Of a stretch of DNA of 64,000 bases, positions 17,256 through 26,793 are shown piece by piece. Both the position numbers and the translations under genes were made by a program. The stretch comes from a virus. The notes under the pieces were generated by a model. That model worked only from the letters and a program-made list of their open reading frames with translations, did not search any database and was not told where the DNA came from. The DNA lies in the IMG/VR virus record IMGVR_UViG_3300044624_002978, positions 62,001 through 126,000 of that record; one strand, given 5' to 3'. The stretch's first letter is position 1. Every line of letters begins with the position of its first letter.

Positions 17256-18032
17256 ATGACACAAGAGGAATTAGTACAGGAGATACAGGATGCATTATCA
17301 TTTAGTTGTGCATTACCCTATAATTTGAATGCTGCAGAAACTGAAAGAATTATAAAAAGAGCTAAAGCTTGGTTTTATGATAATTATCAATATGCTGTGG
17401 AGGATAGAGTTTTTGTTCTTGCTAATTCTCTATTTCAGCACCCTGAATTTAAAAAAACCAGACAGATAAAATTACCACAGCCGATCATATCGGTATATGA
17501 GGTTAGAGAATTGGGAGGATCTGGGATTTCTGGTAATCCTGATAGAGATTTTAGCGATTCAAAGCTTCTTGGTTCTGAACTATTACTTTCCCCTTTTGTC
17601 GGGGATAATCTTGTTTATAGAACGGTGATGTATTCATATTTTGATTTAGCCCAGGCCTATCTATTAAATACGTACGCTTTTAAGTTTAATAAGAATACAA
17701 AATTTCTAACCATAATGGGTAGGGATCCAAATAGATCAGGTAAAGGTCAAACCGCACAGGGATTTGGAGTAGGCGGAATAGATGTATCAGTTAGAGCATA
17801 TGTTGCAATCCCGGATGAATATCTTTTTGATGACGAACTTTTCGTTAGATACTGTATAGCTAAATGTAAAATTGCATTAGCTAATATGCTATCAGTTTTC
17901 AATTATAACCTGCCTGGTGGGATACAAGTTAACACATCGGACATAAGATCTACCGGTGAAGCTGAGCTTCAGGAGGTCATGGATATGATCAATGGTGAGA
18001 ACACTCCTTCGTATTTCCTTCAATGGAATTAA
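17256..18032 (+). CDS. Virion protein, neck/tail-connector-like
   Basis: A 258-residue protein. A helical N-terminus (IIKRAKAWFYDNYQYAVED) is followed by beta segments (TRQIKLPQPIISVYEVREL). The C-terminal helical part contains CKIALANMLSVFNYNLPGG then IQVNTSD, and the end is PSYFLQWN. The 'LPGG(V/I)xxN' element and the Phe/Trp end are, from memory, found in myophage connector-type virion proteins. It directly precedes the gp25-like gene. I am confident it is structural and unsure of the exact role. Confidence 0.5.
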   Translation: MTQEELVQEIQDALSFSCALPYNLNAAETERIIKRAKAWFYDNYQYAVEDRVFVLANSLFQHPEFKKTRQIKLPQPIISVYEVRELGGSGISGNPDRDFSDSKLLGSELLLSPFVGDNLVYRTVMYSYFDLAQAYLLNTYAFKFNKNTKFLTIMGRDPNRSGKGQTAQGFGVGGIDVSVRAYVAIPDEYLFDDELFVRYCIAKCKIALANMLSVFNYNLPGGIQVNTSDIRSTGEAELQEVMDMINGENTPSYFLQWN

Positions 18033-18036
18033 TCTA

Positions 18037-18044
18037 GATATATA
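18037..18044 (+). promoter_or_regulatory. GATATATA promoter-like motif
   Basis: GATATATA followed by A lies 28 bases before the gp25-like ATG at 18065, in the 32-base gap after the connector-like gene. Confidence 0.5.
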
Positions 18045-18066
18045 ATGGGAAATAAAAAATTCCCAT
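18045..18066 (+). promoter_or_regulatory. Small hairpin enclosing the gp25-like start codon
   Basis: ATGGGAA (18045-18051) pairs perfectly with TTCCCAT (18060-18066) across an 8-base A-rich loop, placing the start codon in the stem. A 7-bp stem is modest and may be chance. Confidence 0.3.
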
Positions 18067-18436
18067 GAGAGAGATTTACAATAGAGATCCGCTTGATCCC
18101 AACTACAATCCTTATCAAATAGAGGTCACAGATCCAATAGAGATTTGTATAGGCCAACTTAAAATGATGCTACTTACTAATAAGGGCGAAGTTTTAGGTG
18201 ATCCTAAATTTGGATTAAACCTTGAAGATCTTATATTTAATCTGGAACTTTCGGAATCTAGTATTAGGAAGGAATTAGATCTTTTCCTTAAGGTCTATGT
18301 TCCATTATTTTCAGTGCTTGGCGGTAGCTATGATCTTAGATTCTATGTTGGTACATTAAGGGATATAGCAACACTAGACTTTAAATTACCTCAGGATGGA
18401 AAATTAAGCCCATTGGTTACATTAAGATTAACATAA
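18065..18436 (+). CDS. gp25-like baseplate wedge protein
   Basis: A 123-residue protein with the GPW/gp25 family pattern: DPIEICIGQLKMMLLTNKGE, followed by LGDPKFGLNLEDLIFN. The Leu-x-T-x-x-G-E and D-P-x-F-G-x-x-L steps are diagnostic, and the length matches T4 gp25 (132 aa). In T4, gp25 joins gp6 and gp53 in the inner wedge that clamps the tube. The gp6-like gene follows 8 bases later, as in T4-type clusters. Confidence 0.85.
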   Translation: MREIYNRDPLDPNYNPYQIEVTDPIEICIGQLKMMLLTNKGEVLGDPKFGLNLEDLIFNLELSESSIRKELDLFLKVYVPLFSVLGGSYDLRFYVGTLRDIATLDFKLPQDGKLSPLVTLRLT

Positions 18437-18444
18437 TAATAGAT

Positions 18445-20169
18445 ATGAACATTTTTAAGAAAAATAACATTTTAATAAACGGTCTTCTTGGTGATACGTT
18501 TAATTTTTTGCAGGCAACATATAATCAGACAGCAAACGTATTTACTGTTGCTTCAGCTTGGGGACAGATATTATTTGTGCTACAAAATCTATCGCAGATG
18601 ATCCTATATTTTATAGAGGATTCCATAACTGAATTAAACATAGACCAAGCAACTAGGGATTATTCAGTTAGAAGCTTAGCCAGAATAGCTGGATATGACT
18701 CTGGTAGAGCTAGTGCTGCTCAGGGTGAAGTTTCTCTTAAATGGAATACAAGAGAAGGTGGAGTAGGTGGAGGAGCAGTTATAATAAAAAACAATACACA
18801 GATTAGATGTCAGGAAAATGGAAAAACGTATTCTCTTAGGTTTAGTAGTCCTGAAGTAACTATACCTCTTACCAGAGGAAATAATCTTAGAGTAAAGCTA
18901 GTACAGGGAACTTTTGAAACTGCACTTTTAACTGGGACCGGACAATCACTACAAAGCTATAATTTACCTTCAACATCAGGAGCTTTCTTGGATCAGTTTT
19001 ATGTTGATGTTTATGTTAATGAGGAAAAATGGAGAAGATATGATTCGTTATATGACATTCCACTCAACGGGAAGGGATATCTAGTTAGAACAGGTATACA
19101 AGAAGGGCTTGATGTTTATTTTGGTAACTCTAATTTCGGTATGGCTCCACCGAGAGGATCCAGAATAAGAGTCGAATACCTTAAAACAAATGGAATAAGT
19201 GGTAATGCTAATTCAACTAAGGATAATCAGTTAACGTATAGGTTTTCTAATCAGGGTACAGATCTATTCGGAGCATCAGTTGATCTTAATCTCTATATAG
19301 ATGTTAATAATGAAATAGATCCAGCATTTGGTAATAATCCTGAATCTCTTAATTTAATAAGACTAGTTGCACCTAAAACTTCAAGATCTTTTGTTTTTGC
19401 AAATCCTGATAACTACGAGGTATTTTTAAATAAATTAGGAATATTTTCTCAGATACAGGCATTTTCAACATTTGATGATGATTACCTTGACGACGATAAC
19501 GTGGTTTACATATATTTAGTCCCTGACGTTACATTAAATATATCATCTAATGAGGATTATTTTAGTGTTCCTGTTTCTGACTTCTTTCTAAGTAATGCAC
19601 AAAAGGCAAGAGTACTTAATCTTATAGAGGATTCTGGTTCTATGATAGCAACAACTGTTGTTAAAATTGTACAACCAGTAATAACTAAATTTGTTGGAAA
19701 TGCTATATTAAGTATATTTGAAGGCTCAGATCCGGAGACAATAAGACAGGCAGTGAGAAAGAAAATTTCAGATTATATGTTAAATCTGAAAAGAAGAGAT
19801 AAAATACCAAAATCTGACATAATAGCATTAATAGAATCTGTACCTGGCGTTGATTCGGTTTCTTTCTACTTTATTGGGCAGGCTAATGAACAGAATCAAA
19901 TAAACATCCAGGATCTGGATAATGTCTCGCAGGCACAACTGGACGAGGTTATTGGGATGGATCAATTTGGTGATATAATTATAGGCAGAAATCAATTGAT
20001 TCTTTTGAGAGGTGGTTGGACAGATAGAAACGGAACATCGTACACAGAGGATTTTGTTGACGGAAAACCAGGTCCACTCAATGTAACAATAGCATCCATA
20101 GTTCCTAAATCTTTTAGAATGGATTTAAACACCTCTATGAAGAGCCAAATAATTAATCAGGGAAGCTAA
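18445..20169 (+). CDS. gp6/J-like baseplate wedge protein
   Basis: A 574-residue protein next to the gp25-like gene. The N-terminal helices (LNIDQATRDYSVRSLARIAG) lead into beta domains with 'NNTQIRCQENGKTYSLRF', typical of the gp6/baseplate-J opening. The C-terminal part holds a helix (ETIRQAVRKKISDYMLNLKR), then IPKSDIIALIESVPGVDSV, the J-type 'I...SDI...I..V.GV..V' pattern. gp6 dimers form the ring that holds wedges together and triggers sheath contraction. T4 gp6 is 660 aa, so the length is compatible. Confidence 0.8.
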   Translation: MNIFKKNNILINGLLGDTFNFLQATYNQTANVFTVASAWGQILFVLQNLSQMILYFIEDSITELNIDQATRDYSVRSLARIAGYDSGRASAAQGEVSLKWNTREGGVGGGAVIIKNNTQIRCQENGKTYSLRFSSPEVTIPLTRGNNLRVKLVQGTFETALLTGTGQSLQSYNLPSTSGAFLDQFYVDVYVNEEKWRRYDSLYDIPLNGKGYLVRTGIQEGLDVYFGNSNFGMAPPRGSRIRVEYLKTNGISGNANSTKDNQLTYRFSNQGTDLFGASVDLNLYIDVNNEIDPAFGNNPESLNLIRLVAPKTSRSFVFANPDNYEVFLNKLGIFSQIQAFSTFDDDYLDDDNVVYIYLVPDVTLNISSNEDYFSVPVSDFFLSNAQKARVLNLIEDSGSMIATTVVKIVQPVITKFVGNAILSIFEGSDPETIRQAVRKKISDYMLNLKRRDKIPKSDIIALIESVPGVDSVSFYFIGQANEQNQINIQDLDNVSQAQLDEVIGMDQFGDIIIGRNQLILLRGGWTDRNGTSYTEDFVDGKPGPLNVTIASIVPKSFRMDLNTSMKSQIINQGS

Positions 20170-20184
20170 AAATTTTAAGAAATA

Positions 20185-20715
20185 ATGCAAAATTACACTC
20201 CATTTTTCGAGGGCGAGGATAAAAGTATAAATTATACCGTTGCTGGAATAAAACCAAAAACGTCTAATACAACTTTCTATAATAATAGAGACGTGTACCA
20301 ATCTTCGGATCTTGCTCTAATCAGAGCAAATAACATAGGGTGTTCTGGTTACAGAGCAACAATCACCAATGCAAATGGGGAATATAAATATGCTCCTTGT
20401 TCGAATGTACAGGAATATAAAAAAATAATGAAAGAATTATCCAAAGTTACAGTAGAAAGAAGATACTATGATTTCGATCCGGATAAAAATATTTATGATG
20501 TAATGAATAGCTTCAACGATAATCTATATAATGGGTTTGCATACGAGGATCAAATACTCAGAAGAAGTTTATCTAATGTTATATACAAGGACCCGGTGAA
20601 GGAGGGGATATTGAATTATTTTCAGAGAGTGGTTTATGGATTGATTGAATCAACGAAGGAGATTAAAAATTTCTTCAATTATACAGTAAATAGAAATAAT
20701 AAAAGAGTTTTTTAA
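20185..20715 (+). CDS. Small baseplate-cluster protein, 176 aa
   Basis: An unrecognised protein with several Tyr/Asn-rich segments and a helical C-terminus (YFQRVVYGLIESTKEIKNFF) ending in basic residues. It lies 15 bases after the gp6-like gene and 6 bases before the very large gp7-position gene. The context makes it a likely small wedge or assembly subunit. No motif supports a more precise call. Confidence 0.55.
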   Translation: MQNYTPFFEGEDKSINYTVAGIKPKTSNTTFYNNRDVYQSSDLALIRANNIGCSGYRATITNANGEYKYAPCSNVQEYKKIMKELSKVTVERRYYDFDPDKNIYDVMNSFNDNLYNGFAYEDQILRRSLSNVIYKDPVKEGILNYFQRVVYGLIESTKEIKNFFNYTVNRNNKRVF

Positions 20716-20721
20716 TTTAAG

Positions 20722-23700
20722 ATGGCAGATATAAGACTTAAGTTTTTCAATAAGGAGGGTAATCCATTAAATTTCGATTATATTGGACCAACCGGAGCTA
20801 ATCCTTTAGATTCCAAATTTACATACCGTACATCCATATCGGGTGCTAGTAATCCTGGTGATCTTGATATCACAGAATTTCCAACATATTATAATTTCTT
20901 ATTCAATGCTGAGGATCTTAATGCATTTGATATGACCTCATGGTATACTGAAGCTGTTTATTGCTTAGATAGAGGTACCGAAATATATCTTGAAGGATCT
21001 GTTGCTGGTCAGAATGACTTCAGAGGAAAAATATCAGCTGTTAATCTGTTAGGTAACCAATTAACGATAACTATACCTAGTGACTATTATTCTGGACAAA
21101 GTATAATCAGTCCAGATAATCAGATATACTTTACCACACCTTATAAAAATAGACCCGGTGGATATTTTAAGGGAAATATTTATTTTGATCCGGTATCTGC
21201 TAATCTATACGAGAACGAGCAAATATTTGTTGTACAGGAATTTTATAACGTAACTACATCACAAATTACATATGGACTTCCTCATACCGGCGCAACAGGA
21301 GCTACTGCTTCACCACAATGGAGAAGTAGATGGTACAATGATAATTATGGCGAAACTGACGTTTCGGAAATAATATTCACTTATTCAATATCTGATCAAT
21401 TGGATGGTGGTGATGGTGAGCCATTAATAGTTAGCTACCCTAACATGATTTTTGATGTTGATGTTGATCCTAACGATTTCTATTCTAATGGATACGTCAA
21501 TACAACAACTTCATCCATTGATTCCAGTGCACTCCCAATAAATGTTGCCTTAAATGGACCAGAGGGTGCGGAAAATATTTATGAGAGAAAACTTATAATT
21601 GATGATATATCAACTGGAACACCAGAGAAAATATTGGAGGTTGATTACTATGGACAAATAATAGGTGAGGACGAGAGATTTAAAGTGCTTTTAGCAAATC
21701 TGGGGAGATCTTTTTATAATAGTGATTCAGTTATACTTAGAGATCATGATCCTGCAGAACCTTTACCTAATTACTTAGAGATAAACGAGAAGAGAAAAGA
21801 GCTTATGGTAGCTGGTGAGGAAATATTTCCTTATATTGGTAGTTATAAGGGTCTTATTAATGCTCTTAAGTTTTTTGGTTATCAGGATCTTAGAATAAAA
21901 GAATACTGGTTAAATCTTAAATATAATGGACTAAGAGTAGAATCGCCTATTCAGCAGAATAAGAATTTTTTAAATGCTATTAATAAACAGCAATCGCAGG
22001 GATATAATATGTCATATCAGATTGGTGATATATTGGACAACCCTAATTCTGGTAAATATAAGCTTACTCAAACCTACGGACCTAATAAAAATGGAGAATA
22101 TGTTCTGGATGTTACATCGGAGGATACATTAGTACCAAGTAGAACATACAAAAAAACGTCACTATTTGGACTTTATTATGATCTTAATAAAGTAACCGGT
22201 GAGGAAGACGAATTTAATTTACCGATAGTAGAGGACGCTTTTAAATTCACACAAGAGGAAGTACTTATTAAAATATTTGCTCTGAAGGAAAGATTGAAGA
22301 GGGATTATCTACCATTAAACGCCAGAATTATAGATATAACTGGTGAGGGTATTTATTTTGGTGTATATAATACCAAATCCTGGACTGATATAATGGGAAG
22401 ATCCGATTTTGATTCAGGCTTCGAGTTTGATTTCTATCCTAATCCGGATTTCGGTTTTTTAGAAGATCTAAGAAACTTTTCCACACGACCATTAGCTGGT
22501 GCTATACAAAGTCCTAGTTCATATAATAACAATTATTCTTCAACTGTTCAGTTTCTAGGTGGTACTGGAAGTGCCATTTATTTTAGTGGAAATCTACCGA
22601 ATGGATCTACTGGACCTAATCCTATATTAAACCTATACATAGGTCAAACATACGAATTTAGCGTTTCCGATACTTCCACCTATGGTTATGATCTTATAAT
22701 TACAACCGATCCGAATTTAACACAGATAGATCCACTCGGAATAATTAATAATGGTGCAACCGGAGGTAATTCAATTACATGGTACGTAGAACCTAGCCAA
22801 ACTTCACCAGTATATTATTATTCTTCGGTAAATCCTTCATTATTGCTGGGTACTATTAATATACTACCCCCTATATTATCTGATTTAGGAAACATAGTGA
22901 ATCCGCTAGATTCACAACAAATTTATAATAGCCAACAGAATCAATCGATGTTAAGTGCTATAGATAATTTCTATAAGCTTAAGCAGGAGGGGAAAATAAT
23001 AGAATTGGGTGACGATAAATACGATCCTGTTGCATACATAGATCCAAATACTGGACAGCAGTACGACGTTCCTATTGGAATGCCAGTAATACTTGAACTA
23101 TTTCCTGATATTTGGACATGGAACGAACTTAATACTAGCTGGGATTCCATAATGATACCTGCATATCGGGTAGGCGATAGAGTTGAGGTTCCATCTGTCC
23201 CATCATTCGGTACAGTTGTTGGAGTTAGTTACTCGACGGGCCAATATAATGTCCTTCTAGATCCACCTTACAACATAACGACACAGTTTGGTGAGATGGA
23301 ACTATTTGCAACAACCCAGGTATTTTTATTATTAACTTGGAGTAATATAGATTTTTCGAATGCGATGGAGATAGAGTGGATAGTCGATAAAACCACCACT
23401 CAGTCAGGATCGCCTTATAATTTCAATTTTAGAGGTCCTATAGCGGACTTTTATAAAATGGCACACTTCTTACCATACAGCGGAGATTATAAGATTACGT
23501 GCAATGTATATGATGCCTTTAATGCTAAAAGCACTGTCATTAAGAATTCTATAATCAAGGTTCAACCAAAAACCATAGATATCGATTCTTGGACTAGATA
23601 CAGAGAGGTTGAAAATTATATATGGGATAATGTTGATCGAGGATGGGACTCATATAAATCAATATGGGAATATCCTGCAGAGGGAGATAGTATAGAGGTT

Positions 23701-25482
23701 CTAGAAAAAACAATACCTTCTGAGATTCTGAAATTTGCTACGTATGGGAATAAAGCCGAAGAGGGTCAGAGTTTATATGTTAAAACTAATCTAGATCCTG
23801 TCGGAGCAACCGGTGAGATATTATTATCTCAGAATGTTGTAGCGATAGATGAGATATATTCACTTCAGATATTTACTGGTCAATACGGATCAGCCACGGT
23901 ATCTACCATAACACCTCATGGACTAAATGATGGTGATGAATTAACAATAATAGGAAGTATACCTGAAATAGATGGTAGATGGACAGCAAATATAGTTTCC
24001 CCTACTGTATTTACTATACCTTCCGTAATTTCAAATTCATGGAACGGTGTTGTTCTCGAGACAACCCCGGTAAATAGATATGTTATAGATCCAACTATAT
24101 ACACGACACAAAAAATTACTGGAGCTGGTTTAATAAAGGTCTATGTAAATAATAGAGAAATTGGAAGTGCTGATGCAGGTGACACATTATATCACACTGC
24201 AAATGCAATAACTTCTTCGATAAACTCACTAAGAACATACCCGGACTATTTTGCATCTTGTCTGAATCCTAGTACGGATCCTGTCTCTATTATAATATAT
24301 GCTCCTGATGAATTAGGAGCCGATCAGAATGGTGTTCCGCTATCTGCTACTGTAACGGGAACATTATCACTAAGTTCCATATCTGGAACTCTGGAGAATG
24401 GAGTAAGTCCTTCCGAAACATATGTTTATTGGTCTGAAAATTCAGAAATCTACCCCAATGATAATCTAAGATTTTGGGGAACTAAAAATCTGGACTGGCA
24501 AATATTTAATGAGACTAGCTGGAATGATGGATATGCACATAGCTGGTATGATTTCGAATTTAATAACGATTGGTTAGGTGGATATGAATTACATACAATA
24601 TTACCCGGTGACCACGTCAAAGTAAGTACTGGTAATTCAACATACCCGTTCCCAGTTGGTGTTACATTAACCAGTCCTGGAAGTTCGATGACTGTACAAG
24701 AAGTTGCTGATCAATTAAATAGTTCTGGCGAAACGCATATAACTAATTTTTACTATAGACCTATACCTAGCGATACCGGATCATTAAGCACAATAACCGG
24801 TCCTATTAATCTGGATCTTACTAATGCGTCGGTCCCTGTTAGTACATACCCAGCTCCGCCTTCACTAATAGGAGGTAGTAATGTATTGATACCTAATTTC
24901 GGTTACACTGGAGGTACTCCTATAACAACAACGTCTACGACAACGACGACAACAATAGCTCCTACCACTACGACAACCACGACTACGACAACCACGACGT
25001 CGACAACAACAACGACCACAGCGGCACCTACAACGACTACAACAACGACCATAGATCCTTGTTTACTTGCTGGTAATGCTGTAATGATTTATCCGACTAC
25101 GACAACCACGACGTCGACAACAACAACAACAACGGTACCCATAGGACAAGTTATTATGAATAATCTAGATAATACCGGAACTATTGAGGATGTGCAGGTG
25201 AATTCGAATTCTATTCTGGTAAGTCCAGGAACATTCCCGGTATTACCAAACACAACCGGTGTAGGCAGTTACGGATACGGGATACCAGGACTTTCCCAGA
25301 TAGAAGTAAGTGTTGGTGCGGTGACAATGTATACGGCCGTAAATCTATCATTAAGTACTGGATATACAGATTGTCTTTTACTTGATCCGTTTGCAGGGTT
25401 CGTAGTATTCTCGATGGTAGATTTATCAACAGCACCAACTATAACAATAACACTAGAACAGCAAGGAACCGCGTGTGCATAA
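20722..25482 (+). CDS. Giant baseplate/tail protein (gp7 position) with Thr-rich linkers
   Basis: A 1586-residue protein. Residues about 290-400 carry a compact conserved-looking block (RSFYNSDSVILRDHD, INEKRKELMVAGEEIFPYIG, INALKFFGYQDLRIKEYWLN) of the kind I associate with gp7-like wedge proteins of large T4-like phages. The gene order gp25-gp6-here agrees. The middle has multiple beta/Ig-like domains. Residues about 1402-1471 are two nearly pure Thr runs broken by AP, S and a short Cys-containing module. A C-terminal beta domain of about 115 residues follows. The C-terminus looks like an add-on surface module on a wedge protein. The Thr runs may be glycosylated (inference). Confidence 0.65.
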   Translation: MADIRLKFFNKEGNPLNFDYIGPTGANPLDSKFTYRTSISGASNPGDLDITEFPTYYNFLFNAEDLNAFDMTSWYTEAVYCLDRGTEIYLEGSVAGQNDFRGKISAVNLLGNQLTITIPSDYYSGQSIISPDNQIYFTTPYKNRPGGYFKGNIYFDPVSANLYENEQIFVVQEFYNVTTSQITYGLPHTGATGATASPQWRSRWYNDNYGETDVSEIIFTYSISDQLDGGDGEPLIVSYPNMIFDVDVDPNDFYSNGYVNTTTSSIDSSALPINVALNGPEGAENIYERKLIIDDISTGTPEKILEVDYYGQIIGEDERFKVLLANLGRSFYNSDSVILRDHDPAEPLPNYLEINEKRKELMVAGEEIFPYIGSYKGLINALKFFGYQDLRIKEYWLNLKYNGLRVESPIQQNKNFLNAINKQQSQGYNMSYQIGDILDNPNSGKYKLTQTYGPNKNGEYVLDVTSEDTLVPSRTYKKTSLFGLYYDLNKVTGEEDEFNLPIVEDAFKFTQEEVLIKIFALKERLKRDYLPLNARIIDITGEGIYFGVYNTKSWTDIMGRSDFDSGFEFDFYPNPDFGFLEDLRNFSTRPLAGAIQSPSSYNNNYSSTVQFLGGTGSAIYFSGNLPNGSTGPNPILNLYIGQTYEFSVSDTSTYGYDLIITTDPNLTQIDPLGIINNGATGGNSITWYVEPSQTSPVYYYSSVNPSLLLGTINILPPILSDLGNIVNPLDSQQIYNSQQNQSMLSAIDNFYKLKQEGKIIELGDDKYDPVAYIDPNTGQQYDVPIGMPVILELFPDIWTWNELNTSWDSIMIPAYRVGDRVEVPSVPSFGTVVGVSYSTGQYNVLLDPPYNITTQFGEMELFATTQVFLLLTWSNIDFSNAMEIEWIVDKTTTQSGSPYNFNFRGPIADFYKMAHFLPYSGDYKITCNVYDAFNAKSTVIKNSIIKVQPKTIDIDSWTRYREVENYIWDNVDRGWDSYKSIWEYPAEGDSIEVLEKTIPSEILKFATYGNKAEEGQSLYVKTNLDPVGATGEILLSQNVVAIDEIYSLQIFTGQYGSATVSTITPHGLNDGDELTIIGSIPEIDGRWTANIVSPTVFTIPSVISNSWNGVVLETTPVNRYVIDPTIYTTQKITGAGLIKVYVNNREIGSADAGDTLYHTANAITSSINSLRTYPDYFASCLNPSTDPVSIIIYAPDELGADQNGVPLSATVTGTLSLSSISGTLENGVSPSETYVYWSENSEIYPNDNLRFWGTKNLDWQIFNETSWNDGYAHSWYDFEFNNDWLGGYELHTILPGDHVKVSTGNSTYPFPVGVTLTSPGSSMTVQEVADQLNSSGETHITNFYYRPIPSDTGSLSTITGPINLDLTNASVPVSTYPAPPSLIGGSNVLIPNFGYTGGTPITTTSTTTTTTIAPTTTTTTTTTTTTSTTTTTTAAPTTTTTTTIDPCLLAGNAVMIYPTTTTTTSTTTTTTVPIGQVIMNNLDNTGTIEDVQVNSNSILVSPGTFPVLPNTTGVGSYGYGIPGLSQIEVSVGAVTMYTAVNLSLSTGYTDCLLLDPFAGFVVFSMVDLSTAPTITITLEQQGTACA
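24925..25134 (+). repeat. Threonine-codon (ACN) microsatellite-like linker
   Basis: Long runs of ACA/ACG/ACC/ACT triplets encode poly-Thr with a few AP/S/IDP breaks. Codons are mixed, so the DNA is an imperfect repeat; gain or loss of triplets would stay in frame. Confidence 0.85.
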
Positions 25483-25536
25483 TAATGTTGCTAATGATCC
25501 AATGATATTAAAAAATATAAAATATAAAATATAAAA

Positions 25537-26736
25537 ATGGCTACAGCTACTATAACTTTAACCACTGCGGGAACTGGAACAGGACCATTTGATCTGTATT
25601 CCGATTTTGATGGATATGTTACCCCATTTGAAACTGGTGTTGATAAATCATTATTGGTTTCTGGATATACAACATCATTGGTTTATAATGGAACAACTAT
25701 AATTAGGGTTCAGTCCACAAGTATACAGTGTACAAATTATATAGATTTGTCAGTATCAGGTATAACTACCACAACCACGACATCAACATCAACAACAACA
25801 ACGACAACAACTCCTCCGGTGCTATGTGTATGTTATACAGTGGTTTATACTGGACCCCCTCCACCTCCACAATTTTATACTGGTACAACGGATTACTCAT
25901 ATATTGATTGTTCGGGACTTACCGTGAATACAATAGTATCAGAAGGTTACCCCGTTGATGTTTGTGCTCAAGAAAACAGTATTATAATAACCGGTGGTGA
26001 CGAACTCGCTGGCTGGGACGTGTCACTGTTTAATTGCTGTACTAGTAATCCAATGGATCTTAGTTATGGTGTAAATATTAGCACAGTTTGTAACAATCCG
26101 CAGCTTGTGTCTGTTTGTGCTGATACAAATGATATATGTACCGCAACAGTATTGACAGATTCTGATTTTAACCAGAATTGTCTTACTACACCTGCATCTG
26201 CAGGATATTATGGAGATGGAACAAACTATAGATATTGGGATGGATCAACATTTACTACCGGATGTACTCTTTGTACTGGATGTTTAGTTGCTGACACATT
26301 AATAACATTATCTAACGGGACAACTAAATTGATACAGGATATACAGGTTGGCGATGTATTGAAATCCCTTGATGTGGCAGGAATGCCTCTGGCACCGGAT
26401 CAATGGTATCATTGGAGCAGTGATATATTGGATTACATAAATTCCACATCAACTGTGATCGGTGTATCAATCCATGAATTTGATTCCGTAATAAACATTA
26501 ATAACGGTAAATTAATTGCAACCTACACCCATAACCACGTAGTTAAGCAAAATGACGTATGGTACATTAGAACAACATTCGAATTGAATGTTGGTGATGT
26601 GTTATTGGATATAGATAACAACGAATTTGAAATTACCTCATTGGTTGTTGTAAATGCACCAATAACTGTATATGATATTGATGTGAATAACAGTAATTTA
26701 TATTTTGCAAATGATACATTAACTCATAACAAATAA
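25537..26736 (+). CDS. Surface module protein with Thr linker and C-terminal Hint (intein-like) domain
   Basis: A 399-residue protein. Residues 1-75 are a beta-sandwich (FDLYSDFDGYVTPFETGVDK). Residues about 77-92 are a Thr/Ser run. A Cys- and Pro-rich beta region follows. Residues 249-398 form a Hint domain: Cys249 with LVADTLITLSNG ... IQDIQVGDVLKS (block A), ATYTHNHVV (block B, T-x-x-H), VYDIDVNNSNLYFA (block F) and a terminal THN (block G) followed by one Lys. Hint domains self-cleave through an N-terminal thioester. With almost no C-extein, splicing is not expected; cleavage, or ligation of the upstream part to a nucleophile, is the likely outcome (inference). The leader is A/T-rich with repeated ATAAAAT. 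Confidence 0.75.
   Translation: MATATITLTTAGTGTGPFDLYSDFDGYVTPFETGVDKSLLVSGYTTSLVYNGTTIIRVQSTSIQCTNYIDLSVSGITTTTTTSTSTTTTTTTPPVLCVCYTVVYTGPPPPPQFYTGTTDYSYIDCSGLTVNTIVSEGYPVDVCAQENSIIITGGDELAGWDVSLFNCCTSNPMDLSYGVNISTVCNNPQLVSVCADTNDICTATVLTDSDFNQNCLTTPASAGYYGDGTNYRYWDGSTFTTGCTLCTGCLVADTLITLSNGTTKLIQDIQVGDVLKSLDVAGMPLAPDQWYHWSSDILDYINSTSTVIGVSIHEFDSVININNGKLIATYTHNHVVKQNDVWYIRTTFELNVGDVLLDIDNNEFEITSLVVVNAPITVYDIDVNNSNLYFANDTLTHNK
25765..25812 (+). repeat. Threonine/serine-codon linker repeat
   Basis: Sixteen successive ACN codons with two TCA codons encode a Thr/Ser linker like the longer one at 24925-25134 in the preceding gene. Confidence 0.8.
26281..26730 (+). other. Hint (intein-like) autoprocessing domain, 150 aa
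   Basis: It starts at Cys249 and ends at His397-Asn398 of its host protein, with all four recognisable blocks (A, B, F, G). There is no homing endonuclease insertion; the length is that of a mini-intein or BIL domain. Confidence 0.75.
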
Positions 26737-26793
26737 TAAATTACATGATGGAATTTATTACTATTAGGAGAGTATAATTATAAAAATTTGGGT

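Noticed and set aside
26281-26730. True splicing intein
   Set aside because: Only one residue follows His-Asn and there is no conserved host protein interrupted, so protein splicing is not expected.
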